From: Competibacteraceae bacterium UBA6584
GTDB taxonomy: Bacteria; Pseudomonadota; Gammaproteobacteria; Competibacterales; Competibacteraceae
Reading direction: 5' to 3'
NCBI GenBank assembly: GCA_002433805.1
Contig: DJIW01000143.1
Coordinates: forward strand, 1-28,153
DNA length: 28,153 nucleotides
Shown piece after piece: positions 8,433 to 15,880 of this stretch. How positions within the stretch are numbered: position 1 is the stretch's first letter; every line of letters starts with the position of its first letter. Made by a program: the position numbers and the translations under genes. The notes under the pieces are model-generated. The model had not been told where the DNA came from. It made no database searches and saw only the letters and a list, made by a program, of their open reading frames with translations.

Positions 8433-8447
8433 CAAGAGAATAATGCA

Positions 8448-9371
8448 ATGAACCGCCGATCTTTCAACTTTCTAGCGCTCTTCAGCGCTTTTACCCCGAA
8501 TTTGAGCGGCTGCCAGAGCACCCCAAGAAATTTTTGGGGAGCTTCGCGCCAACAGATAATGGAAGCGGAAAAAGAACTCGTCAATCTGGAACGGGCTTGT
8601 CGGGGTCGCCTCGGAGTCCATGTCATCGATACCAGTACAGGCCAACGTTTCGGCCATCGCTCGGACGAGCGCTTCTTGATGCTCAGTTCGTTCAAACTGC
8701 TCGCCGCCGGATTCGTGCTGGACCGTCACGATCGCGGTGAAGACTCGCTCGATCGCCGCATTCGATATACCCGCGCCGATTTGGTGGAGTGGTCGCCCGT
8801 CACGGAAAAGCATGTGGGCGGCGATGGCCTGACGTTGGCCGAGTTGTGTCATGCGACGATCACCACGAGCGACAACACCGCCGCCAACCTCATGCACCAA
8901 AGCTACGGCGGCCCGGCGGCGTTGACGCGGTTTGTACGTCGCCTGGGCGATTTGACGACCCGTCACGACCGTTATGAGCCAGATCTCAATACGTCCGACC
9001 CAAACCAACCGTCCGACACCACCACTCCCCGCGCCATCGCTGAAACCACAGGCAAGCTCGTGGTGGGCGACGTTTTATCCTCCTCCTCGCGCCGCCTTTT
9101 GCAGGATTGGTTGCTGGCGAACACCACGGGAGGAAAGCGCTTGCGCGCGGGCTTTCCACTCGGATGGCGCATCGGCGAAAAAACGGGCACGGCCCCCTCC
9201 GTGGGCGCTAATGATGTCGGCGTGGCGTGGCCGCCCGATGGCGCGCCCCTGTTGGTGAGCGCTTATGTCGAAACCACCTCGGTGTCGCAGGAAACGAGAG
9301 ACGCCACCATCGCAACAGTCGCCAAGCTGGCTGCGAGCCTCATGGAAAGCACCACCCAAGCGCGCTCTTGA
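8448..9371 (+). CDS. bla: Class A beta-lactamase, probable lipoprotein
   Basis: A 307-residue serine beta-lactamase with all class A motifs: SSFK with nucleophile Ser80 and Lys83 (Ambler 70 and 73), SDN at 141-143 (130 loop), ExxLN as EPDLN at 177-181 (Glu166/Asn170), DTTTPR at 190-195, and KTG at 245-247. It should acylate and hydrolyse penicillin-type beta-lactams. The N-terminus is short, with RR, a hydrophobic stretch and LSGC ending at Cys22, which reads as a lipobox; the enzyme is then probably anchored by lipid rather than free in the periplasm. It is controlled by the divergent ampR gene in all likelihood. AAGAGA lies 8 nt before the start ATG. No resistance cassette, integron or insertion sequence is nearby, so it looks like a resident chromosomal gene. 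The spectrum cannot be predicted from sequence. Confidence 0.92.
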   Translation: MNRRSFNFLALFSAFTPNLSGCQSTPRNFWGASRQQIMEAEKELVNLERACRGRLGVHVIDTSTGQRFGHRSDERFLMLSSFKLLAAGFVLDRHDRGEDSLDRRIRYTRADLVEWSPVTEKHVGGDGLTLAELCHATITTSDNTAANLMHQSYGGPAALTRFVRRLGDLTTRHDRYEPDLNTSDPNQPSDTTTPRAIAETTGKLVVGDVLSSSSRRLLQDWLLANTTGGKRLRAGFPLGWRIGEKTGTAPSVGANDVGVAWPPDGAPLLVSAYVETTSVSQETRDATIATVAKLAASLMESTTQARS

Positions 9372-9647
9372 CGCCCCAGGCGGGCGGGCGAACGCGGCCG
9401 GGTGTCCGGCGCGGCGAGATTCCAGGAAACTGGCTCGCCAATCCGGTCGATCAGACGCTCGGCGATACCGCTAAAAACGGCGCGCAGCTAGGCTTCGGGG
9501 CCGAGACCTCCGAGCGTGGCTGTGCCGGTCAGGGTGTCGGCGCGTTTGTCGCCCGCGGCGGGGCCGGTGGTTTCAGCAAGACAGCCACGATCAGAATCAT
9601 TATTATGGCCGTCCTCCGTTGCTCCCCTGATCGAAGCTTCCAACGCC

Positions 9648-10157
9648 ATGAACAATCCTATTGCTTCCGCCGCGAACTCTCCGACTCGATTGGTCGCTTA
9701 TAGCGTGGCGCTGGCGGCGCTGGCGGTCGCGCTGTCGCCGTTGAGCATTCCCACCGGCATCGCCAAAGTCTCTCCCAGCCAGCATTTCATCAATGTCATC
9801 GCCGGCGCGCTGGTCGGCCCCTGGTGGGGGCTGGCGGTGGCTGTTGTGACGTCACTGGTTCGCAACGCGGTGGGTCTGGGCACGCCGCTGGCGTTTCCCG
9901 GCAGCATCTTCGGCGTGGTGCTGGCCGGTCTGGCTTACCGCCACACCCGCAATGTCTATTTCACCGCGCTGGGTGAAATCATCGGCACCGGCCTGATCGG
10001 AGCCGTCGTCGGCGCGCTGGTCATCGCGCCTTATTTGATGGGTAAGGAAATCGCGCTCGCTCTGCTCGTCTTACCGTTCCTGCTGTCTTCCGTGACGGGC
10101 GCGATTTTGGGCGTTATCGGCCTTCAAATGCTCAAACGGTTGGGTTATCTGCGCTGA
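9648..10157 (+). CDS. thiW: ECF transporter S-component, ThiW family
   Basis: A 169-residue hydrophobic protein with about five membrane segments. The sequence LSPLSIPTGIAKVSPSQH, then INVIAGALVGPWWGLAVA, NAVGLGTPLAFPGSIFG and LAGLAYRHT, is the hallmark of ThiW substrate-binding subunits. ThiW is predicted to bind the thiazole precursor of thiamin in energy-coupling-factor transporters. Directly downstream are the ATPase (gap 16 nt) and T-component genes, so a whole ECF transporter is encoded in one operon. The start at 9648 was chosen because it places the first membrane helix right after a short polar N-terminus; the Shine-Dalgarno is weak. The 276 nt upstream contain no gene, and I could not find the conserved TPP-riboswitch core usual for thiW genes. 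Substrate assignment rests on family only. Confidence 0.82.
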   Translation: MNNPIASAANSPTRLVAYSVALAALAVALSPLSIPTGIAKVSPSQHFINVIAGALVGPWWGLAVAVVTSLVRNAVGLGTPLAFPGSIFGVVLAGLAYRHTRNVYFTALGEIIGTGLIGAVVGALVIAPYLMGKEIALALLVLPFLLSSVTGAILGVIGLQMLKRLGYLR

Positions 10158-10173
10158 CGGCGCTGGAACGCGC

Positions 10174-11661
10174 TTGATCGTCTGCCAAGCGCTCCGCTAC
10201 CGCTATCCGGCAGCGGGCGCGTTGGTTCTTCAAGACCTGAGCTTCAGTGTCGCGGCTGGAGAATTCGTTCTGCTGGCCGGCGCCAGCGGTTCCGGCAAGT
10301 CGACTTTGTGCCGGCTGCTGAACGGCCTGATTCCTCATTTACACGGCGGCGAGATAGGCGGCGTCTTGAGCGTGGCCGGCCAGGACCCGCGCGTGACGCC
10401 GCCCCACCAAATGAGTCACGTCGTGGGTTTGCTGTTGCAACGGCCCGATGTTCAATGTCTGGCGACGACCGTGGCCCGCGATATCGCCTTCGGCCCCGCC
10501 GGCCAGGGTCAAGATCGGGACGCCATCGTCCGCCGGGTGCGGGAAACCGCTGAATGGCTGGAGATCGTTCACCTGCTCGGACGCGCGCCGCACACGCTTT
10601 CCGGCGGCGAACAACAGCGGGTGGCGCTGGCCGGCGTGCTGGCCATGCAACCGCGCCTGCTGGTATTGGACGAACCGTTTGCGTTTCTGGATGCGGCGGG
10701 CGCGGCCCAATTGCGCGTGCTGCTACGACGGTTGCGCGACGCGGGGGTGACTTTGATCGTCGCTGAACACCGCATCGAGCAGCTTGCCGATCTCGCCGAC
10801 CGAATGTTGGTGCTGGATCGTGGCCGCCTTGTGGCGGACGGCTCGCCCGATCAGATCATGACGGGCGATATCGCCGCCTGGGGTTTGGAAGCGGTGGATG
10901 GCCCGTTGTCAGCGCCGCCGCAACCGAGCGCCGCGACAGGCGCAACCGTCATGGGGTGGGAGGCGGTTGAATTCGCGCGCGAAGGCCGTCCCGTGCTGCG
11001 CGGCGTCACTTTGAAAGTCGCCGCCGGAGAGGCCGTTGCGGTGCTGGGCGCGAACGGCGCGGGCAAAAGCACCCTGCTCCGTCACGGCAACGGTTTGCTG
11101 CGCCCGCAGCGCGGCGCGGTGCGGGTGTCGGGACAAACCATCGACCGCCGTCCGGTGGCGGAACTGGCGCGGACGGTCGGACTGGTGATGCAACAGCCGG
11201 CGCGGATGCTGTTCGCGCCCACGGTGCGGGACGAACTGGCCGCCGGACCTCGGGCCTTGCAACGGCACGATCCGGCTTGGTGCGCCCGATTGAGCGAGCG
11301 TTTCGGACTCGACAGCCTGCTGGATCGACCGCCGCAACTGCTCAGCGCCGGCGAGCAGCGCCGGGTCGCCATCGCGGCGGTGTTGGCCGGACGGCCGAGA
11401 GCCTTGCTGCTGGACGAACCGACCGCCGGTCAGGACGCCCGCGCCCGCGCCATCCTGCGCGATCTACTCGCCGAATGCGCCCGCGAAGGTTTGGCGATTC
11501 TGGTCGCGACCCATCATCTCGCTTGGGCGCACGCACTCTGCCCTCGTTGGGCGGTGCTGTGCGAAGGCCGCATCGCCGCCGACGCCCCTCCCGCAGAGGT
11601 GCTCGCCCGACCCGAACTGTTGCATCGCGCCCGTTTGGCCGTCTCGGTGGGAACGGCGTGA
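10174..11661 (+). CDS. ECF transporter ATPase, two fused ABC domains
   Basis: A 495-residue fusion of two ATP-binding domains that in most ECF transporters are separate EcfA1 and EcfA2 proteins. Domain 1: Walker A GASGSGKST at 36-44, an LLQRPDVQ Q-loop, signature LSGGEQQR and Walker B LLVLDEP. Domain 2: Walker A GANGAGKST at 292-300, a VMQQPARMLF Q-loop, signature LSAGEQRR and Walker B ALLLDEPTAG. Both sites appear intact, so both could hydrolyse ATP. It would energise uptake by ThiW through the T-component encoded next, with which it overlaps (TGA/ATG sharing one base at 11661). The start is TTG at 10174; no in-frame ATG fits better, and the Y-R-Y-P start of the ABC domain follows at residue 9. 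Confidence 0.9.
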   Translation: MIVCQALRYRYPAAGALVLQDLSFSVAAGEFVLLAGASGSGKSTLCRLLNGLIPHLHGGEIGGVLSVAGQDPRVTPPHQMSHVVGLLLQRPDVQCLATTVARDIAFGPAGQGQDRDAIVRRVRETAEWLEIVHLLGRAPHTLSGGEQQRVALAGVLAMQPRLLVLDEPFAFLDAAGAAQLRVLLRRLRDAGVTLIVAEHRIEQLADLADRMLVLDRGRLVADGSPDQIMTGDIAAWGLEAVDGPLSAPPQPSAATGATVMGWEAVEFAREGRPVLRGVTLKVAAGEAVAVLGANGAGKSTLLRHGNGLLRPQRGAVRVSGQTIDRRPVAELARTVGLVMQQPARMLFAPTVRDELAAGPRALQRHDPAWCARLSERFGLDSLLDRPPQLLSAGEQRRVAIAAVLAGRPRALLLDEPTAGQDARARAILRDLLAECAREGLAILVATHHLAWAHALCPRWAVLCEGRIAADAPPAEVLARPELLHRARLAVSVGTA

Positions 11662-12395
11662 TGGAGCCGTCGCGGCCCGAATCGCCGGCGGCCTTGTTCG
11701 AACCGAGCGGGCGTTTCGACCCGCGCGCCAAGTTGATCGCCTTCCTGTTCGGGTTTGGCTGGACGCTGTTAGCGACCCAGATCGCGGCATTATTGCTGCT
11801 TGATGCCGCCGCCCTCGCCGCGGTGGCGTTGTTGCGCGCCGGCCGGCCGTGGCGGCGCGTGTTGTTGCTGCTTTGGCCCACATTGCTGATGTTCGCAATC
11901 ATCGTCGGCTTCAGCGCGGGGGCTACAGCCGCCGCCGGCGCGATATTGCGATTGCTGGCCTTGGTCACCATCAGCGTGCTGTTTTTCGCGACCACGCCGC
12001 CCGAGCGGCTGGGTGAATCCTTACTCGCCAGCGGCTTGTCGCCGCAAGCCGTGTTTTTGTTGGAAGGCACCTTGCGCTTTACCCCGGCCATGGCGCTGTT
12101 GGTGCGCGAGGTGAAGGAAGCGCAGGAAAGTCGGGGCATCCGGCTGGACGGTTTTTATTTGCTGCGCAACGGCGCCGCGCTATTGGCCCCGCTGCTGGCT
12201 GATGTGATGCGGTTCGCCGACGATTTGGCCGAAGCCCTGGACGCGCGCGGCTTCGGCGGCCCGAGGCGCACTCCCCTCGGCGACTACCGCTTCAAAGCGC
12301 GCGATTGGGCGTTGGTGGCGAGTCTTCTGGCCGTCACCCTAACGCCGCTCGCTCTCTCGCGGTTCTACCCCGCTTTCTCGATCCAGGGATGGTAA
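11661..12395 (+). CDS. ecfT: ECF transporter T-component
   Basis: A 244-residue membrane protein of the CbiQ/EcfT family. About five or six hydrophobic segments are visible (for example FLFGFGWTLLATQIAALLLL and VLLLLWPTLLMFAIIVGFSA). The two cytoplasmic coupling motifs expected in EcfT are present as ESRGIRLDG and DARGFGGP; these helices contact the ATPase grooves. It is the third gene of the thiW operon and starts at the ATG overlapping the ATPase stop. Its last 31 nt overlap the end of uppP on the other strand. The sequence is distinct from the cbiQ gene near 24 kb, so the two transporters have separate T-components. Confidence 0.87.
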   Translation: MEPSRPESPAALFEPSGRFDPRAKLIAFLFGFGWTLLATQIAALLLLDAAALAAVALLRAGRPWRRVLLLLWPTLLMFAIIVGFSAGATAAAGAILRLLALVTISVLFFATTPPERLGESLLASGLSPQAVFLLEGTLRFTPAMALLVREVKEAQESRGIRLDGFYLLRNGAALLAPLLADVMRFADDLAEALDARGFGGPRRTPLGDYRFKARDWALVASLLAVTLTPLALSRFYPAFSIQGW

Positions 12396-13189
12396 TGAAA
12401 ATACACCAACAGCAAGCCGCCGAAGACGATCCGATACCAGGCGAACGGCGCGAAACTGTTCTGACCGACATAGGCGATCAAAAACCGCACGACCGCCAAG
12501 CTTCCCAGGAACGCCGCCACAAAGCCGACCGCGAACACCGGGATATCGGTCGCGTTCAGATGGCTCCATTCCTTTAACAGGCTATAGCCCGTCGCGGCGA
12601 ACATGATCGGAATCGCCAGAAAGAATGAAAACTCGGTGGCCGCGAACCGGGACAAACCTCCCAGCATCCCGCCCATGATGGTTGCGCCCGAGCGCGAGAC
12701 GCCGGGAATCAGCGATACGCTTTGCGCGAGGCCGACCACCAGTGCGTCCCGCCAGGTCATCTCCGATACGCTTTGCACCCGTCCGGTGCGGGCGTAGCGC
12801 TCGACCAACAAAATCACGATGCCCCCCAACACCAGCGCTATCGCCACGGTTGTCGGATTGAATAAATAGTGGGTAATTTGATCGTGCAAGATGAATCCCA
12901 ATATCGCCGCCGGGAAGAAGGCGATGGCCAGATTCAAGATCAAGCGTCGCGCTTGCGGATCGCGGTTGCAATTCAACAAGGTATCGCGCAAGCGTTGCCG
13001 GTAGATCCAGACCACGGCCAGAATCGCGCCCAGTTGGATGAAAACCTCAAAAGTCGCCGCTCTCGGCCCGGTGAAATTCAGAAAATCGCCCGCAATAATT
13101 AAATGGCCGGTACTGGATATCGGAAGAAATTCCGAGGCCGCTTCGACCAAACCCATGATCAGGGCTTTTAAGATCAATAAAATATCCAA
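12365..13189 (-). CDS. uppP: Undecaprenyl-diphosphatase UppP (BacA)
   Basis: A 274-residue polytopic membrane enzyme that removes a phosphate from undecaprenyl diphosphate, recycling the lipid carrier for peptidoglycan and other wall polymers; extra copies give bacitracin resistance in E. coli. The signature VEAASEFLPISSTGHLI contains the two acidic residues (Glu16, Glu20) of the (E/Q)xxxE motif, and PGVSRSGATI is the second catalytic motif. The start is taken as TTG at 13189 because AAGGAG lies exactly 5 nt upstream and the resulting N-terminus (fMet-Asp-Ile-Leu-Leu) matches the family; a longer reading is possible in frame but lacks a ribosome site. The 3' end overlaps ecfT by 31 nt in convergent orientation. 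Confidence 0.93.
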   Translation of the reverse strand: MDILLILKALIMGLVEAASEFLPISSTGHLIIAGDFLNFTGPRAATFEVFIQLGAILAVVWIYRQRLRDTLLNCNRDPQARRLILNLAIAFFPAAILGFILHDQITHYLFNPTTVAIALVLGGIVILLVERYARTGRVQSVSEMTWRDALVVGLAQSVSLIPGVSRSGATIMGGMLGGLSRFAATEFSFFLAIPIMFAATGYSLLKEWSHLNATDIPVFAVGFVAAFLGSLAVVRFLIAYVGQNSFAPFAWYRIVFGGLLLVYFHYHPWIEKAG

Positions 13190-13364
13190 AATGACTCCTT
13201 GCCGATAAGCTGGATTAAGGCTCAATATAAGTCGGTCATTCTAGCAAGCGCGCCCCGCGCTCACCATCAGGCCGCCCGCAACGGACCCTTTTCAGCCAAC
13301 CGTTTGAACTTATTGTCTTTTAACGATCTAAATCTCTGGATTTATCCGTTAGATGGAGACGGTC

Positions 13365-13973
13365 ATGCGATTGATTCGGCGGGTTTTAGCATGCGCTATC
13401 GTCCCTTTGCTCCCCTGGCTATCCGGTCCTTTATCGGCGCAGGTTTATAAGTGGACCGATGAGAGCGGTCGGGTGCACTACGGCGCCAAGAAACCCGAAA
13501 ACGCGCCCCAAGCTTACGAACTCGATATCGGCGGGTCGCCCGCGCCGCCGGCTTCGAACGACTCGGCGGCCGAGATCGCCCGGATCAAAGCGCTATCAGA
13601 GCAAATGGCCAGCGAGCGGCAAGCGCTGGAACAAGCGCGCCAGCAACAGGCGATCCGCGATTTGGAGCGCCAAAACCAGCAGCTGCAAAAGGACTTGCTG
13701 ACCGAGCAACTCCAGCAAGAACAGGAAGCAAAACAGCCCAAGGACGAGATTATCCTCGGTTATCCGCCGCCCTACGTTTACCCCCCGCTCTATCCGCCTT
13801 CCCCTTATCCGCCTTCCCCTTATCCGCCGCCCTGCGAACCCTGGCCGGATTGCCGTCGGCCGCATCCCCCGCCGCCCGTGCAACCGCCCAGGCCACCGGT
13901 GTCCAAGCCCCATCCACCGTTCAATCCAAAGCCGGCCGGGGTCGATTTGAGAACGCGCGGCGCTTTTTGGTGA
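13365..13973 (+). CDS. DUF4124 exported protein with Pro/Tyr-rich tail
   Basis: A 202-residue secreted protein. Residues 1-25 are a signal peptide ending LSA. Right after it is the DUF4124 motif QVYKWTDESGRVHYGAKKP, common in exported gammaproteobacterial proteins of unknown function. A charged, Gln/Glu-rich coiled coil (about residues 65-125) follows, then repeated YPPSP units and a long proline-rich end. ATG 13365 was chosen over the in-frame ATG 13353 because GGAGA is 5 nt upstream and the signal peptide starts there. It diverges from uppP and converges on cobA. DUF4124 has no established biochemical activity; a structural role in the envelope is a guess. Confidence 0.8.
   Translation: MRLIRRVLACAIVPLLPWLSGPLSAQVYKWTDESGRVHYGAKKPENAPQAYELDIGGSPAPPASNDSAAEIARIKALSEQMASERQALEQARQQQAIRDLERQNQQLQKDLLTEQLQQEQEAKQPKDEIILGYPPPYVYPPLYPPSPYPPSPYPPPCEPWPDCRRPHPPPPVQPPRPPVSKPHPPFNPKPAGVDLRTRGAFW
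13791..13835 (+). repeat. 15-nt tandem repeat encoding YPPSP
   Basis: Three 15-nt units follow each other: two identical copies of TATCCGCCTTCCCCT (13791-13805, 13806-13820) and one diverged copy (13821-13835). They encode Tyr-Pro-Pro-rich pentapeptides in the tail of the DUF4124 protein and could vary in number by slippage while staying in frame. Confidence 0.75.
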
Positions 13974-14012
13974 GCGCGAACGCGGAGCTAACAGGACCGG
14001 CTGGCGCGCGGC

Positions 14013-14801
14013 TTATGCGTTCAGGGTCGATTCAAACCACGCCAAGCGCGAACGCAACCCGACGACATCGCCGACGATCAATAACGCCGGCGAATGTACT
14101 TTAAGCGGTCGGAGCACTTCCGAGAGGGTGGCGAGCGTCGCGCAATGCACCCGTTGGTCGGGCGTCGTCCCCCGCTCGATCAACGCCGCCGGCATCTCGC
14201 CCGGCACGCCGTGTTCGCGCAGCTTTTCGCAGATGTGATGGACGCTTTTAAGCCCCATGTAAAACACCACCGTCTGGCGGGGTTGCGCCAGCGCGGGCCA
14301 GTTTAAATCCAGCGCGCCCTCCTTGAGATGGCCGGTGACGAACACGCAGGCTTGGGCGTGATCGCGATGGGTGAGCGGGATGCCGGCGTAGGCGGCGCAT
14401 CCGGCGGCGGCGGTGACGCCCGGCACCACCTGAAAGGGAATCCCCGCCGCCATCAAAGTCTCGATTTCCTCCCCGCCCCGTCCGAAAATGAACGGATCGC
14501 CGCCTTTGAGCCGCAACACCCGCTTGCCTTGCAGCGCTAAATCCACCAGCAAGCGGTTGATGTCGTTTTGCGGCAAGACGTGGTGCTCCGGCTTCTTGCC
14601 GACGAAAATCCGCTCGGTGCGCGGCTCCAACAAGTCCAAAACCGCCGGGCTGATCAGCCGGTCGTACACCGCGACATCGGCTTGCTTGAGCAAGCGCAGC
14701 GCTTTCAAGGTCAGCAACTCCGGATCGCCGGGACCCGCGCCGACCAGAAATACTTCCCCGCGCGCCGGACGGGCCGGGCCTTCAGGCACTAATGGGCGCA
14801 T
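14013..14801 (-). CDS. cobA: Uroporphyrinogen-III C-methyltransferase
   Basis: A 262-residue SAM-dependent enzyme that adds methyl groups at C2 and C7 of uroporphyrinogen III to make precorrin-2, the branch point to cobalamin and siroheme. Visible motifs are VGAGPGDPELLTLKA near the N-terminus, KGGDPFIFGRGGEE, and PGVTAAAGCAAYAGIPLTHR, all characteristic of the SUMT family. The length is that of the stand-alone form; the CysG dehydrogenase/ferrochelatase domain is absent. It is the last gene of the minus-strand unit cbiB-cobD-cobA, 80 nt after cobD, which makes a cobalamin role more likely than siroheme synthesis. Start ATG 14801. Confidence 0.93.
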   Translation of the reverse strand: MRPLVPEGPARPARGEVFLVGAGPGDPELLTLKALRLLKQADVAVYDRLISPAVLDLLEPRTERIFVGKKPEHHVLPQNDINRLLVDLALQGKRVLRLKGGDPFIFGRGGEEIETLMAAGIPFQVVPGVTAAAGCAAYAGIPLTHRDHAQACVFVTGHLKEGALDLNWPALAQPRQTVVFYMGLKSVHHICEKLREHGVPGEMPAALIERGTTPDQRVHCATLATLSEVLRPLKVHSPALLIVGDVVGLRSRLAWFESTLNA

Positions 14802-14881
14802 AAGTTGGATCGATCTCGATCTTGGATGACAAACCGTCTAGTTTTCATGTTCACTGTCTCCCCATTACAAGCAAAACAACG

Positions 14882-15880
14882 CTACCCTGGCGACCGTCCG
14901 GCGCACAGTTCCATCAAGGCCCGCTCCAACCGCCGCCAGGCGCTTTCGGTCCCCGGCAAGCCGAACCGCAATCCCGAAGGCTCGCTAAAACACCGGACTA
15001 AAATACCGCGCCGGGCCAGCGCATCGCGCCAGGATTCGGCATCGTTCGTCGGAACCCATTGAAACAGCGCCGCGCCGCCGGCCGCCGTCAAACCGTGGCA
15101 ATCGAGCAGCGCCGCCAAGCGCTGGCCGGCTTCCGGCAACTCGAGACGCGCCCGCGCTTGCCAGCTTCGATCCGCCAAGGCTTGCGTCGCCGCCCACCGA
15201 CTGGGACCGGTCAGCGTCCACGGCCCCAAGCAGTCCTGCAATCGCGCTCGCAATGCCGCTTCCGCTAAAACGAAACCGACTCGCGCGCCCGCCAATCCGA
15301 AAAATTTGCCGAGCGAGCGCAAGATGACGAGCCCCGGCAATCCGGCGTGAACGGCCATGCTGGCCGCCGGCATCGCGTCCGCGAACGCTTCATCCACCAC
15401 CAGCCAACCGTCCCGCCGCGCCAAACGCTGTCGCCAATCCAGCAGAACCTCGGCCGAGAAATCCACGCCGGTCGGATTGTTGGGATTGACCAGCACCAGA
15501 GTCTCCAACCGCTCCAGCGCCGTCGCCAATCCGCCGGCGTCCAACAATTCGACCTGATGGCCCGCCCGACGCCAAGCCTGAGCGTGTTCGGCGTAACTCG
15601 GATTCAGCACGCCGACCCGACCGCGCGGCCGTAACTGCGGCAAGGCTTGAATGGCCGCTTGGGAACCGGCCACCGCCACCAAATCGGCGGTGCCGTAATA
15701 CGCCGCCGCCGCGCGCTCCAGGCCGTCGTCCGACTCCGGCAACCGCAGCCAAACGCGCGGCGGAACCGGCGGAACCGGCCAGCCGTTCGGGTTGATGCCG
15801 GTGGATAAATCCAGCCAGTCGCTTAACGGAATGCCGTAACGCGCCGCCGCCGCCCGCAAACCGCCGCCGTGCTCAAGCAA
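14882..15880 (-). CDS. cobD: L-threonine-O-3-phosphate decarboxylase (CobD/CobC)
   Basis: A 332-residue fold-type I PLP enzyme, named CobD in Salmonella and CobC in Pseudomonas. It makes (R)-1-aminopropan-2-yl phosphate, the linker between the corrin ring and the lower ligand. Visible marks: the N-terminal HGGGLRAAA and DLSTGINPNGWP, VNPNNPTGVDFS, DEAFAD, and SLGKFFGLAGARVGF with the PLP-binding Lys192. Its start overlaps the end of cbiB by 8 nt, and its product is the substrate CbiB joins to cobyric acid, so coupling is sensible. The PLP requirement links it to the pdxST genes 5 kb away. Confidence 0.92.
   Translation of the reverse strand: MLEHGGGLRAAAARYGIPLSDWLDLSTGINPNGWPVPPVPPRVWLRLPESDDGLERAAAAYYGTADLVAVAGSQAAIQALPQLRPRGRVGVLNPSYAEHAQAWRRAGHQVELLDAGGLATALERLETLVLVNPNNPTGVDFSAEVLLDWRQRLARRDGWLVVDEAFADAMPAASMAVHAGLPGLVILRSLGKFFGLAGARVGFVLAEAALRARLQDCLGPWTLTGPSRWAATQALADRSWQARARLELPEAGQRLAALLDCHGLTAAGGAALFQWVPTNDAESWRDALARRGILVRCFSEPSGLRFGLPGTESAWRRLERALMELCAGRSPG

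Noticed and set aside
9372..9647. Possible TPP riboswitch upstream of thiW
   Set aside because: A GGCCGAGA and a CCTGATC are present but spacing and the remaining conserved bases (GGCTGAGA core, GAACCTGATC followed by the GCGTAGGGAA end) are missing on both strands.
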